Origin: Cyathus striatus
Lineage: Eukaryota; Basidiomycota; Agaricomycetes; Agaricales; Nidulariaceae
Direction: 5' to 3'
Length of the DNA stretch: 64,000 nucleotides
Assembly: GCA_025738555.1 (NCBI GenBank)
Contig: JAOVFP010000008.1
Span: 4,464,001-4,528,000 of the forward strand
Part shown: piece by piece, positions 11,411 to 22,730 of the stretch
Layout of the letters: every line of letters starts with the position of its first letter
Numbering within the stretch: position 1 is the stretch's first letter
Program-made: the position numbers and the translations under genes
The notes under the pieces: generated by a model
What the model was told of the DNA's origin: nothing
The model's database searches: none
Seen by the model: only the letters and a program-made list of their open reading frames with translations

Positions 11411-12025
11411 TTTACAGAGGAAGAAGGGAAGAAAGGTGGAAGTAGGAGATAACGGAAGTCGAGGAAAAGGAGAGGAAGGGATTTGACTTTATACCAGGCT
11501 TAATCACGCGGTCGGGCACCCTCGCACCGGTCTCTGCATGTGAATATTCTCCACGTGAGATCTGTCACGTCTTGTCACAACCACAAGCCTCCGCGCTTCC
11601 CTGCTTCCCCCACCGAGACCCGCTCAATCGCATTCTTTCCTTTACCATTTATTTTTTACTCGATCCTGATTGGCTCCCCCACATTTTAATTTCACGTTCA
11701 CCCCACACTCGCCCCCCATTCACGCTTAATCTGTGTGTTTCAACAAACCTTTATTATTTCTAAATTACATATCTTTAAATTCGTACTCGTGCGGAAAGCC
11801 GCCGCGAGGATGGAGAAAGAGTGGCCATTTGTGCACTGTTCCATTCATTATAGGACCGGAACCAGCATGCGGTGTTAAAGAGTTCATAACGGATCTGAGA
11901 GGAAACGTTCAAATGACAGTTAACACGGTTCCGATGACTCTATATTCTAATGTTCTTATGTATCCCGTTTATAATGTTACATTCTAGTTGCAAGGCCTCC
12001 AGATCAGTTCAATGATCAAGACTCT
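11411..12025. other. intergenic, fumarate reductase promoter
   Basis: No supported gene. The part next to the fumarate reductase start is pyrimidine-rich on the coding strand. CACGTG-like and CACGTC elements occur around 11553-11573. The rest is the 3' flank of the riboside kinase gene. Confidence 0.5.
11488..11494 (-). promoter_or_regulatory. TATA-like element of the fumarate reductase gene
   Basis: On the minus strand the sequence reads GGTATAAAGTC about 80 bp before the ATG, followed by a long pyrimidine-rich tract typical of well-expressed fungal promoters. Confidence 0.5.
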
Positions 12026-13194
12026 TCAAGACCTCTTCATTGTCTCGCTTAAGACGATGCAGCAGCGGTCAATAGCATCGCTCATCGTCATGTTTAAACT
12101 TTCTAAAAGCACCAATCCCTCGACCTTTGAGCCTGGAGTCCCTTGTTCAACGTCCCCATCTAGAAATATATCCTTGTGTGCGTCCACGTAAGCGGGGTAT
12201 ACAATGTTTTCCCAGTACTGCGGAGGGTCACGCCACAGCGTTCCTTCTGCATTGGATTGAACTCGATTGTGAGAATTCACGGATGGGTTGGGACGAGTCA
12301 GAGATGACACGCGAAGACAGCAGATTGCGCCACGATTCGAAGCGCCCGTCCGATGGTGTCAAGAACAGAGGTGGGATAAGAAGATTAGGAGATTGATCAG
12401 GGGGCAGAGCTGAGGGAGTGAAAATGAGCTGGATCTCACCTGCAGTGTGATAGCCATGTCGTTCATGTCGTCTCTGCTTGAGGACATCATGGGATACTCG
12501 CAACATTATGCGTACGTCGAGTTGGTCTATGACGTCCTAAAAGAATATATTGGGGTGGGTGCGGAGTAAATGTCCCCGCTCGACATTACCTTGTGCCAGT
12601 ACAAGAGAAATCCGTCCACCAAGCCCCATATAATTCGTTGTTTGTCGTCGCTCTGAATTGTCTCTCTTTCTTTCTTTAGAGATTGGAAGTGGTTTATCCA
12701 TCGCTGGCGCGTGTTTTGATCGACTAGGACTTCTTTCTGCTCGTTCAAGTGATCATGACTACGGTGATCAGGAGGAATTTCGCCCGTCTCCTTGACGTGA
12801 CGGAGAAAGTCAACGAGACGGTCCCAAGAGATGGCGCCTCTGGGAGCATCCCAGTCTTGCACTTGGTGGACAGGATGGATTGGGACCAACTCTTGAGGCT
12901 AATTTAAGGACAGGATGAGTTAAGGTTTTAAGGTGAGCTTGAGAAGTACTTGCGGGAGCAAAGTCCTAAGAAGAGGTTAGAATGGGAAAAGAAGAGAGGT
13001 TGTGATTTAGCGTACATCCTGGTGTATTATAACGCTGTCGGGAAGGATCTTATTCAGGTGCTTTGCAAGGGTGGTTTTTCCTGAGCATGTGGCGCCTCTA
13101 GGGAAGGGGAATGAGTGGGAGGCGGAGAGTGGGTGCGAAAAGGAACGTGCCCGATACCGACGAGGATGACTTTGACGTTGTTATTATGGGCCAT
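12026..13194 (-). CDS. NRK1: nicotinamide riboside kinase (Nrk1-like)
   Basis: ATP-dependent kinase that phosphorylates nicotinamide riboside to NMN in NAD salvage. The first exon reads MAHNNNVKVILVG; after a GT-AG intron the Walker A motif GGATCSGKTTLAKHLN appears. Then come SVIIHQD, a conserved block PIHPVHQVQDWDAPRGAISW, DGFLLYWHK and LRVSHDVLKQRRHERHGY, the last resembling the arginine-rich lid. The C-terminal part holds TLWRDPPQYWENIVYPAY, the family's DPPxYW motif. About five introns break the gene between 12400 and 13180. Length near 280 residues is a little longer than yeast Nrk1. Other uridine-kinase-like P-loop kinases are the alternative, but the DPPQYW block favours Nrk. Confidence 0.85.
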
Positions 13195-13349
13195 GTATGG
13201 GTGGGGGGGAGGGTACCCGGTGAATTTGAAGCTGGATCTAATCAAACCATGATCATCATTAACGTCACATGTTACCGTGAGAATGTGACATCATACCATA
13301 GATGATGTCATCTGCAAATCGCCGACCCACGAGCTGCCTTGCTGCAAAT

Positions 13350-13358
13350 TATAAAAGG
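13350..13358 (+). promoter_or_regulatory. TATA box of the 13416 gene
   Basis: TATAAAAGG lies 58 bp before the ATG at 13416, a normal spacing for a fungal core promoter. Confidence 0.6.
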
Positions 13359-13415
13359 ATCCCGCATTCTAGCACTTTATCTATCTATTTCACTCTTACA
13401 TCCACAATTCTCACC

Positions 13416-14285
13416 ATGTTCTCTTCACAAGCCACTCGCCTTGCACGCCCTACAGCCTCTCGACTATTCCTGTCCACCGTATGTTCTCATCCTACTTCGA
13501 TTCGTCTTCGCCCTTACCCACATTTTCCATTCTAGACCACTCGCGCTTATGTCACCACTCCCCCTCCTCCTGCCGGCCAGCCTGCCCCAAATCCCACAAC
13601 AAAAAAGGGCTCCAGCAACGCTCTTCTCTACACTGCCATTGCGGCCGTCGGTGCAGGAAGTGCATACTACCTTTTTGCCAGTTCGGATGACGCCAAAGCC
13701 CTCAATCGAAAGGTTGAGGCTGATGAGCGCGAGATCAAGCAGAGGCTACAGCAGACGATAGAGGCTACCAAAGCCAGAGGCGATGATGCCTACAAACAGA
13801 CGCAACTCAAGTACGACGAGACCAAGGTATGCAAATCGTTGTCGTAGACCTGCACCACAGATCTCATTCATTCACAGGCAGCTGGCCGAGACAAGTTTGA
13901 TTCTGCACGCGACTACGCTGACAAGTCGATACACGATGCCGAAGCTCGTGCTCGTGGTGTTACACAAAATGCTGAGGCTAAATACGACAGCTACAAAAAC
14001 CAGGTCAAAGATTCAGTTGTCCATGCACGCGATTCCACAGAAAGCCTATACAATGAAGCCTGCTCCAATGCTGAACGCAAAGCTTCAGAGCTGAAAGCAG
14101 AGGCGGACCGAAAGGCACATGAAGCAAAACAGGGGTGGTTTAGTTGGCTTGGATGGGGAAAATCAAAGGTGGCAGAGGGAGAGCACAAAGTGGCATCTAC
14201 GTTGGAAGACGAGAAACGGGCTGGTGCACATGAAGTCGCGAAGGCTGCTGGGGATGTGAAGGAGCGCGCAGAGAAGCATGCTTAA
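13416..14285 (+). CDS. mitochondrial membrane protein with long amphipathic helices, unknown
   Basis: Not assigned to a functional family. The N-terminus MFSSQATRLARPTASRLFLS is an Arg/Ser-rich mitochondrial presequence. After a Pro-rich stretch comes one transmembrane segment (ALLYTAIAAVGAGSAYYLFA). The rest is a charged, Ala/Lys/Glu-rich helical region (KVEADEREIKQRLQQTIEAT, then repeated DEARARG- and SELKAEADRKAHEAK-like units) with 11- to 22-residue periodicity, resembling apolipoprotein or LEA-type amphipathic helices. A short WFSWLGWGKSK block interrupts it. Three exons are joined by two introns (about 13480-13535 and 13829-13878). Such proteins are often annotated in basidiomycetes as calcofluor-white-hypersensitive proteins, but that link is from memory and weak. 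A role in shaping or stabilising the inner membrane is speculation. Confidence 0.75.
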
Positions 14286-15043
14286 GTTTGACGCATTTTT
14301 CAGATCATGGACTTGATGCCATTCACGTTTTGCATGTGTTGTACTATTATTACTTATTCCATGAATTGACCACGTGTAATATGCAAACTCATCACTGTTG
14401 AGGATGGAAGTGAGAAAGGAAAAGTTGGTAGAAATAGCGGTAACCATCTGCCAGACTGAAAGTAACACTGTACGAGACATTTGTCTGAACACAATACATC
14501 CTGAAGCACGTATCACCGCAGGACGCTGACATCGGCAATCATGGACAGTTGAGCTAATTATGTAAAGCCTCGGCGGAAGCGTTGACAAGGTTGAAGGTTG
14601 AAGCTTTGAAGGAGTTTGCCAGGGTGTCGACGAATGGATGTCCGGATGACAAAGGCTGATGGCAAGTATGGAAAAGAGCAGACGACGAGCTCCTTAGGGT
14701 GAACGCGAATGAATGGTGAGGGAAAGATGAAAATGGCAGGTTGAAGCGGGAGAGGGGCGTTGCAGTATGCAGTTAGTACAACTTCAAAGTTTCACGGTGC
14801 TTGAACAGCATGCAGACCCCGCGTCCCTTTATCGCATCTTCGCCCTTGACTAAATTGGTATCGCTTTTCTCCTTCTCTGTCTACTTCCTCTCGCCTGGGA
14901 ACATGCCCTTCTTCGCGTAATCCCCGTTCAACTTCTTCCCTGTTATTTTTCTTCCCTTTCCTCGACCCTATTCCCCATCCCCCATCCCCCATCCCCATCC
15001 CCCCATCCCCCTATCCACCCCACACCCTCCACCTCCGTCCTCC
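14286..15043. other. intergenic, G-alpha promoter with C-rich tract
   Basis: No supported gene. It holds the 3' flank of the mitochondrial protein gene and the promoter of the G-alpha gene. The last 150 bp are strongly pyrimidine-rich, ending in repeated CCCCAT units. Confidence 0.5.
14973..15018. repeat. (CCCCAT)n-type tract with G-quadruplex potential
   Basis: Six or more runs of four to six C separated by AT lie 25-70 bp before the G-alpha start codon. On the minus strand they read as repeated GGGGAT, which could fold into a G-quadruplex; in the mRNA leader it would be C-rich. Confidence 0.65.
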
Positions 15044-17339
15044 ATGCCCAAGTTTCGCCGCCATTCTGACACTGACGACCTCGACGATCCCCTTACAAGG
15101 GCCATTGCTCCTCCTCCCAACGAATCCCCAGAGCAACGAGACGCCCGCCTCTTCGCAGAAGCCGAGGCCCAGCGGCGATCCGACGCTATCGACGAAGAAA
15201 TTAATCGACAGCGTGCAACAGACAAGAAGGCTCCCAAATGTGTTAGAGTCCTCCTCCTCGGTATGCCATTCAGCGCCGACCTTTACTCTTGTTTCTCATT
15301 CGCGTCTATCTCTCACCTATATAGGGCAAAGTGAATCAGGTATGACACAGAAACCCTCATGTTTCATTCCAGTGCATAACCCTTTGACCTTGCAGGAAAA
15401 TCCACCACTCTTAAGAGTATGTTCTTGCTTTTGGGCTCTCCACCACTATGCAGCACTGATACCAAACAGATTTTCAGCTCATCAATTCACCAAAGGTAAG
15501 TACTCCCGCCGTCCACTTTCAGTACCCTATTTTAACTCGACAAATTCAGGCCTTCCGCACAGAACGAGCGTCATGGCGAGCTGTTGTACAGCTCAATGTC
15601 GTTCGATCTATTCGCACCATACTTGATGCAATGACTGATGCTCAGGAGCAAATGTCGTCGCCATCCTCGGTTTCTCCGCTTGCCATGTCACGATCGGCCA
15701 GCCCTTCCATTAAACTCCCAACTCTTACTCCCGAACACCTAAAGCTAAAAATGCGTTTATTGCCTTTACAACAGGTGGAAGAAGCTCTTCTTCGCAAACT
15801 CACCCCCGCTGGATCACCGGAATTCGAAGCAACACGTCTCTCCCCCCTAACGAACCTCCCGTACTCAGCTCGTGCTGCCAAGACTGGTAAAGAGGTTGCC
15901 GTGAACTCAACAACTCCTTGGAAAGGTGCCTTCAGCCGGTTACTATCGGCTACCAGATCCAGTTTTGAGAGTGGCATGGATATAGACTTTGACGACCCTA
16001 ACGACCCTGGTGTTATTCTTCATGCCTGTGCAGAGGACATGGTGCGACTTTGGAACGATCCGACTATCAAAGAACTTCTTAAAGCTGTTAAAATTCGTCC
16101 CGAAGACATGGCAGGATTGTAAGCTTTCTTCTCATTTCTGAACAGCTCACAGTATAGCTGATACACCTTAGCTTCTTAGATTCCCTGGAAAGGGTAACAT
16201 CTCTTCGATACGTGCCTTCTGATGGTAATACATCTTGATTTACACGTCTGAATTATCTTCACTAATTTGCACTAGATGATATTCTTCGTGCGAGGCTAAA
16301 GACCCTTGGAGTATCTGAACATCGTTTCAGACTTAAAGCAGGTATAGTTATTTCGTATTCATTATCTTGATAGTATTGAAACAGTTTCGGACCCAGGTAA
16401 TATGGTTGGTCACGATTGGCGTGTCTTTGATGTTGGGGGTGCACGGTCTTTGGTACGTTTATCGTCCTACCATTATCCGATACCTTCGGTGCTCATGACT
16501 CATCTCGTAAAGCGAGCAGCGTGGGCTCCATATTTCGATGACATGGATGCCATTATTTTTTTAGCTCCTATATCATGCTTTGACCAAGTTTGTTCATTTT
16601 GACGCTCCGTGCCGTATGGTTCTTGACATCTATCTATCTTAGGTACTCGTGGAAGACTCTAGCGTAAATCGGCTGGTAGGTCACTCCCTCCTTTTGCGCT
16701 TCTTCATGCGACTCACCACTTCCTGTAGGAAGATTCCATTTTATTATGGAAATCAGTCGTATCGAATCCTTTGCTTAGGAATACACAGACCGTGTTATTC
16801 TTAAATAAAATTGATATTTTTAAAGGTAGTATATAGCAGCTTTAAGTAACTCAACCCAACTTCTAAATTTGTCGAACTTAGCGAAACTCGAAGCTGGAAT
16901 CAAGTTCGGAGATTATGTCATATCGTACGGAAGCAGACCAAATGACTACGAGCATGCAGCAAATTGTAGGTACCAATCTTTCTGGAGTTCTTCGTAACTG
17001 ACGAGTAATCATTTAGATCTTAGGAAAAAGTTTGGTACGTTATGAAGATTCTGAATCTGGATAGCTTGCTGATTTGATCAAAGCTGCCTTACACAAGCAA
17101 TGCTCTCCGCTACCTCGTGTATTTTACTGTCATTTTACGACGGTTACAGTGAGTATGTGGTAACTGCTTTCGATAGTAAACTCATATGGTTGATATAGGA
17201 TGTCAAATCGACCCAGCACATACTAGGGAATGGTAAGCATGATACCATATTTACTACTACTCGATGTCCTGATATATATGATTTTTTAGTAAAAGATATG
17301 GTTATTAGGCAAAACCTGGCCAACAGCAGCTTGGTCTAG
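15044..17339 (+). CDS. divergent heterotrimeric G-protein alpha subunit
   Basis: Plasma-membrane GTP switch acting downstream of seven-helix receptors. The P-loop is split over tiny exons: VRVLLLG, then GQSESG (15 nt, 15325-15339), then KSTTLK (21 nt, 15396-15416). A long helical-domain insertion (about 120 residues, Ser/Pro-rich) follows QLNVVRSIRTILDAM. Switch I keeps Arg and Thr (DDILRARLKTLGVSEHRF). Switch II reads FDVGGARSL, with Ala where nearly all G-alpha have the catalytic Gln. NKID (FLNKIDIFK) is present and the TCAT motif is changed to TTVTDVKS. No N-terminal Gly-2 for myristoylation is seen (MPKFRRHS). At least 13 introns. Basidiomycetes carry expanded, divergent G-alpha sets, to which this seems to belong. 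The Gln-to-Ala change predicts slow GTP hydrolysis; this is inference. Confidence 0.88.
15325..15339 (+). other. 15-nt microexon carrying the G-alpha P-loop
   Basis: Bounded by TATAG and GTATGA, it encodes the middle of the GQSESGKS motif. It is followed by exons of 21 nt (15396-15416) and 26 nt (15470-15495); an 18-nt exon (17017-17034) occurs near the 3' end. Confidence 0.8.
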
Positions 17340-17760
17340 AAACAATTCGCGTTCTCTTCGATAGAATGTACATTGAAGGGATTTTTTTTTAGCTTACAAT
17401 ATATCATCAGATCTGTAGTAATGTCTTGTGTATAATAGTTTTCAGTAATGTACCACAGTTCTTGGATGTATATCAATTTCGTTATATGAAGTTCGCTGGC
17501 GCAGTTAGCACTACAATGCATATATACCCAAAGTTGGACCGAAGGTCAACCAAAAGTATGGTATCATATTGCATGGCAAATGGGCCGCAAACCTCTTTGT
17601 TGAAGTTTGAATGAGAGGACCACCACAGTCAGACTCAGACGTGGGAAGAAACACATGATGACTACCGTCAACTTCCAGACTTCCACCTGTACTCAACCGT
17701 CTGTACTTCAGCGCGCAAACCGGGTGCCCCTTATCTATGATTGCGTCTTCGTAGGATTGC
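17340..17760. other. intergenic between two plus-strand genes
   Basis: AT-rich stretch holding the 3' flank of the G-alpha gene and the upstream region of the XRCC4-like gene. No supported gene or RNA is seen. Confidence 0.5.
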
Positions 17761-18813
17761 ATGTCGTCCTCTGCTTTGAATCAATTTAGCTGTTTAGACG
17801 AGCTCATTCAAGTTATATATCAGAATGCGGAACGCTTCGTCGTAATGTCGAATGTTAGCCATGAAAAATGGTGTGTTTATGTTGGGATTTCTGGCGCTGA
17901 AGGAAGATGGTGGCATGGTGCGTGGTCAGAGGCTGATATATTACAGATTGTGGTCAGTATCTTTTATGTTAATAATCTATTTATCCTATTTCATCTAAAC
18001 CTCTTGCGTAGGGTTCGAAATCCTCCGATAAGATATTGGAATCGTTTGCAGAGAAGCTTGCGGATGCTTTCGTCCAAGGTGAAATGTATGTCGGGAATTG
18101 GAATACTGAAAAGGGAGCTAATATTAATGTATATACCCTACTTGCGTGTCTCTGAGGGCTATCGTCTGACACCTGTCAAGTTAACGATAGGTCCAACGTC
18201 TAGACGCCCCATACAGATTCCTCTGACAGAGATGAGTACCAAAGAAGCAGCATCACACGCTACTGAAATATTTCTGGATGTGAGATTTATGCAAGCTTTG
18301 CGCAACAATTCTGTCCATTTAACAATATGAAGATTGCACTTCAAGCGCAGTCGAGAAAGTGTAGGTTACATCCATCCGGTATGGATTACTCTGCATTTTC
18401 GTTGTCCTCGGTGCCTTTGGTGGCCGAAACGAAAATCAGATCAGGTATATATGTCCTTCATGCTTCGTTATTCCGTTGGTTTCCTCGCTGATACGCCAAC
18501 ACATAGATTCTGTCCCAGGGACATCTCATGCCAGACCAATTGCTGCTACCACCGTAGTCTTTCCAGATACGTCCAAAGCCACAGAATCGCAACCATCAGA
18601 TAGGGTGAAGAAAGGGACGCCAGCGCCTAGCAGAAGTAAGTACTCGCGATGTATATGTTGGACGCATTATTAATCGTGATCATGAATATGTCAATAGAAC
18701 TCGCTCCTGCAACTACTACTGTTCTCAGATCGAGGAAAGGTGCATCACTTGCGAATCCCAACAAGAAAGCGCGGAAGTACAAAGAAATTGAATTTGCAAG
18801 CGACGAAGAATAA
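17761..18813 (+). CDS. putative XRCC4-superfamily protein (PAXX/XLF-like)
   Basis: About 252 residues over six exons. The first 136 residues look like an XRCC4-type head domain: KWCVYVGISGAEGRWWHGAW, SEADILQIV, then SDKILESFAEKLADAFVQGE, MYVGNW and a basic strand LTIGPTSRRPIQIPL. A predicted helix follows (MSTKEAASHATEIFLDIALQ) that runs into AQSRKCRLHP, consistent with the start of the dimer stalk. The C-terminus is disordered and basic and ends NPNKKARKYKEIEFASDEE, resembling the short Ku-binding tails of PAXX and XLF. If correct, the protein would act in the nucleus in DNA end joining with Ku. Assignment rests on fold-pattern and tail similarity, not on strong identity, and a plain uncharacterised protein remains possible. 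Introns fit GT-AG throughout (for example 17953-18009 and 18139-18180). Confidence 0.55.
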
Positions 18814-19289
18814 TGTTCAATACAGCAAAAGATAAAGTCATGCAACGCATGCCTGGTGCATGAGCGCACGATGTATCTGACATTTGTTCGACATCTAGGC
18901 AACAGCCAAGAATCATATTAACGTAGAACATGTAGGCGATATTTATAGATGATCAATGATAACTACTATTCGCCTAAGGTTCTATACGACAGAGGCAGAT
19001 GGCTTTTTTCTTCGTTCCTAGTTGGTTACAAATAGTTGTTATTATTAGAGTAATAAAAAGTAGCGATTCCTGTATCATGCAAGGGAGGGTGGGTGATTCA
19101 CAGAATCACAACTGCAAGAATTATTACTACTCTTGAGATCTCACGTGAGCGACGCGTTCCCCACTTTAGGACAACGTGTTTCATGGCACAGTAACAGCTT
19201 CACAACAGTCCTGCTCCATCGTTCATTCTCTGAGTTTTGTTATTCAGAAACCTGTCCCATTCGTATTCCTCAAAGTCAGCTGCTTTTTT
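18814..19289. other. intergenic, upstream of coiled-coil gene
   Basis: No supported gene. A CACGTG element lies at about 19142-19147, some 145 bp before the chosen start of the coiled-coil gene. Confidence 0.45.
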
Positions 19290-21534
19290 ATGAACTCATC
19301 TTCCACAGATTCACGTCGCGATGATGACCTTCCCCCGCTTCCACCATTTAACCCAAATGCTCCTCCAAATCCACCTTCAATCCGTTCGCTTCCATCTACG
19401 TCAAATTCTCACCGCACCTCCTTATCTCCCAGTTCCATCAATGATGAATTAAAGCTATTTATCAACAAAGCCTCAAAGCTTGCAGTTCAACTTGATACTG
19501 AAAAACGACGAGCTGATGACGCCGAGCGCAGACTGAACGAAGTACTTATCCGCTTCAAAGCAGTGAATGATGCAAGGGTTGCTGCTATTCATGAATCAAG
19601 ACGCGCTAATAGCGAATTGGAGTTGTATAAGCTACAACTAGAGACAGCTCAACGAGAAATCATTAGAGCTCAAGAGGTCGCTGACGCATTGGAACGACAA
19701 AGATTCCAAGCTGAGAAAGATGCTGCCGAAGCAAGGTCCCGTTTACGGAGGCTTAATGAAAAGACACTGATAGATACAGCACGTGAAGAAGGTCGCCGGA
19801 GGGGTCTCCAGCAAGGTCTGCAGCGCGGCAGAGAATTAGGCGTTACCAACGGTCACCCGATGGGATACCAAGAAAGTCATTTGGAAGCAGATACGTTGCT
19901 CGACGACGGGTCATTATACGACTCTGTTCCACGCTACTCCACGGCTCCTACTTCACGCCGCCAATCTGTGGCCGATAGTCAAAGACAATCCAGGACACCC
20001 CCAGATTCTGGAAGGCATGCACCTACACCTACTTCAAGGCCTCCTGCTCCTCCTTCCTCCACTACGCCTCCTTTATCTCCTCCACCAGTCCCCATTCCAC
20101 CCCCGGACATTGTACCGCATGCAAGTAGTATACCTCGTCATGTGGTTAATACAGCACCCATGATGACACCTCGTATAACGCACCCGTATGAAGTTCCTCC
20201 CGATAACTATATCCCAATTACTGGGCCTGACAATATAATCCGTGTCCCTCCAGCTCATGAATTTCAGCGCCCTCCAGCAACTCCTGAGCAGCTTCCTCCC
20301 CCCCAGTTACCAGTTGGTCCGGAGACATCTTCAGCTGCTCATCCGAATACACCACAGCATATATATAGAGCTCCTCATCATTCGTCACCGGCATCTAATT
20401 CCACTACATTGTCTCAATTAGATATCTTGGACAATCCTCACAATATAAACATGAGAACTCCTATGAGTATTATTCCGGAAGTCCCTAGTCCTAGCGTTCA
20501 GAATCTGAGTCGAACCGGTAGTCTTCGACATCAACCATCCATGGTGAGATTCTACTGTCAGACCTAAAAGCAGGCTTAATAATTTATTTCCAGTCTGGTA
20601 GCTCTGTCCACCGTACGAGCTTGGATCCTAGTGCAACGGCGGATACTCGGCAACAAGCATTATACACTCGTCCATTCTCAGCATCTAGCTCAATATCGTC
20701 ATCGCAACCTGCCAGAGGGGCTGAATCAGGTGCCGGACACGGTCACTCATCAACTAGTACTTTAGTACCTGATATAAACATTCAACCTCCGGTATGTTTA
20801 CTTACGCTCATTATTAGATCTTCTAACATTTTGTAGTCAAACCGAACGTCCCTGAGTACACAGCAAAGAACTGATGAGAATGTCCAAAGTCGTCACCCCG
20901 GTCAACATTGGTCATTCTCTGATCCCCTCTTTCATCCTTTTCGAATGCTGAGCAACCTATCAAAGCTCCCTCGCCAGCAACAAATATGGGCATGCCTGGT
21001 GGTTTACCAGACTCATATATTATGAGAGAGTCTCATATCTCGACTGGTGAAGGGCCCGTCATCCCAGCTCCAGAGCTTATGCAGTCTCATGCTTCCGACT
21101 CTGATGTTGCTTCAAGCCAGGGTAGTCGGAACACGCTATCCACCCCTCCTGAGCAACATAGAGAACAGAAAGAGCCATACGCCGATACCCTTCGAACGCT
21201 CAGGCGTGAGCCGATATATTCAAGTAGCCAACACAGGTATTATTACAGGCGCGACCCATTGTTCAATGAAATTAATGCCATGGAACGCAACAATGCTCTG
21301 CTGGATTCTATCAGGTCATTGGAAGAATCAGATTCTGAGGACTCTGAAGGAAAACCTGATAGTTTGCGTACAGAGTCTACTACACGGAGAGAGCGAACAC
21401 GGATGAGAAGGAAGGCAAAGGAAGAGGCAAGGGAACAGCTCGCAGCACACGTCCCATTACCTCCTTCCACTGTACATGGTACCCCACGATCTATCTATTC
21501 TGCAGTTGGTAGACAAACTCCTGCAGGAAGCTGA
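19290..21534 (+). CDS. coiled-coil, proline-rich protein, unknown
   Basis: No family recognised. The start at 19290 (MNSSSTDSRRDDDLPPLPPF) is chosen because the frame upstream to 19176 lacks protein-like features. Residues about 55-190 form a long coiled coil rich in Lys, Arg, Glu and Ala (AVQLDTEKRRADDAERRLNE, QREIIRAQEVADALERQRFQ), followed by a basic stretch GRRRGLQQGLQRGRELG. The middle is a disordered Pro/Ser/Thr-rich region. The C-terminal part holds a second charged helix (REEAREQLAAH-like) after a Ser/Asp/Glu acidic patch. Introns are at about 20544-20593 and 20791-20836. One more intron near 20903-20966 (GTCAAC..AAAG) restores the frame into MGMPGGLPDSY. Likely a cytoplasmic scaffold; this is inference. 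Confidence 0.7.
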
Positions 21535-21688
21535 ACATCGATTATTCTACCTAGAGCTACCAATCATAGCAGTGTATATAAACCACTATGCTATGTACGT
21601 AAAGGTACACCTTCGTTGTCGTCATTGAACATCGTTCACTATGTTATGCCTACGACGAACGCAACTTTGAACATGTCCGCATCCTTTA

Positions 21689-22363
21689 TCACTTCAAACC
21701 ATACATATCTGCAAATGGATCCCAGTTTGGATCAAGATGCCTCTCATACTCCATCGCATTGGCAATGTCCGTCGCTACAGTCTCACCATGAACACTAGCG
21801 ATAAATGCGAAGATAACATCAATGCCTGCGCTAACCCCAGAAGACGTCCAAGTATTCCCATCCTGCACCCATCGCGCACGTGCAATCCAGTCCACATTAG
21901 GACCCAAGGCAATGGTTTGAGCCCAGTTTCGCTTGTTGGTCGTTGCCCTCTTTCCGTCTAGTACTCCAGCTCGCGCTGCAATACCCGCACCGGTACAAAC
22001 GGTGATAAGATGCTGCAACTTTGGGTACGTCGTTCGGACAAATTCAATGACATTGTCAAAATCGGGAACGCGTGTCCCAAGACCCCCCGGGACGATGAGA
22101 ACATCTAGGGGAGGGGGATCGCTGAAGGTATGAGTTGGGACGATTGACTCGGAGAAGTTGGAATTCATCGGATTCGTGACTGCGGATACAGGCCGAGTAG
22201 ATACCGGATCGAGGGTAGCAGCAATGATATATAGATTCATTGAGTACTTCATAGAGAGCATATTAAGAGCATCAAGCGGCCCAAAGACATCAAGTGCCTG
22301 AAAGGCTGGGAACAGGAGAACGCCATAATTGACTGGGGTCGAATTGGCAGCGACTGAAGACAT
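21689..22363 (-). CDS. DJ-1/PfpI family protein (class I glutamine amidotransferase-like fold)
   Basis: Single-exon gene of 224 residues, an intronless exception here. It belongs to the DJ-1/PfpI superfamily, the branch that resembles isocyanide hydratases and the N-terminal part of AraC-type regulators. Visible motifs are NYGVLLFPAFQALDVFGPLD, LDVLIVPGGLGTR and the nucleophile elbow HLITVCTGAGIAARAG with a Cys in the usual place, followed by KRATTNKRNW and SSGVSAGIDVIFAFI. The reaction is not determinable; possible roles are glyoxalase-like or hydratase chemistry in the cytosol. A TATATATA element lies about 105 bp upstream of the start on the minus strand. Confidence 0.88.
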   Translation of the reverse strand: MSSVAANSTPVNYGVLLFPAFQALDVFGPLDALNMLSMKYSMNLYIIAATLDPVSTRPVSAVTNPMNSNFSESIVPTHTFSDPPPLDVLIVPGGLGTRVPDFDNVIEFVRTTYPKLQHLITVCTGAGIAARAGVLDGKRATTNKRNWAQTIALGPNVDWIARARWVQDGNTWTSSGVSAGIDVIFAFIASVHGETVATDIANAMEYERHLDPNWDPFADMYGLK

Positions 22364-22730
22364 GAATATGATTAGAGAGAAGGTCCTGAAGGAGTGTTGT
22401 CTTAAAGCTCAGCTCACCCATCGTGTGAGAATGCAGGTGCAAGCCCGTGGGTGTAGGTCTTTCACTATATATAAGTATTTACGTATTCGGACGGTACCTT
22501 GGTATGGGGAACTAATACATACGCCTAGACACGATCGAGCATTAAAACTTTTTTTGAGTCCCTGGAGCAGAGGTGGTGAAAATAAGCAGTATAAGTGCAT
22601 CTAATCAATACAAAGGTCGATGTAGCTAAAACAGTGAATTCCGTGCTTGTAGAAGGAAGACAATATGCTACTCTCGCCTTGGAGTCCAAAAATGATAAGA
22701 TCAGTGTTAATAATCCCTCCGACGTTCCCT
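22364..22730. other. intergenic, DJ-1-like gene promoter
   Basis: No supported gene. TATATATA at 22466-22473 is the likely core promoter of the DJ-1-like gene. The rest is the 3' flank of spp2. Confidence 0.5.
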
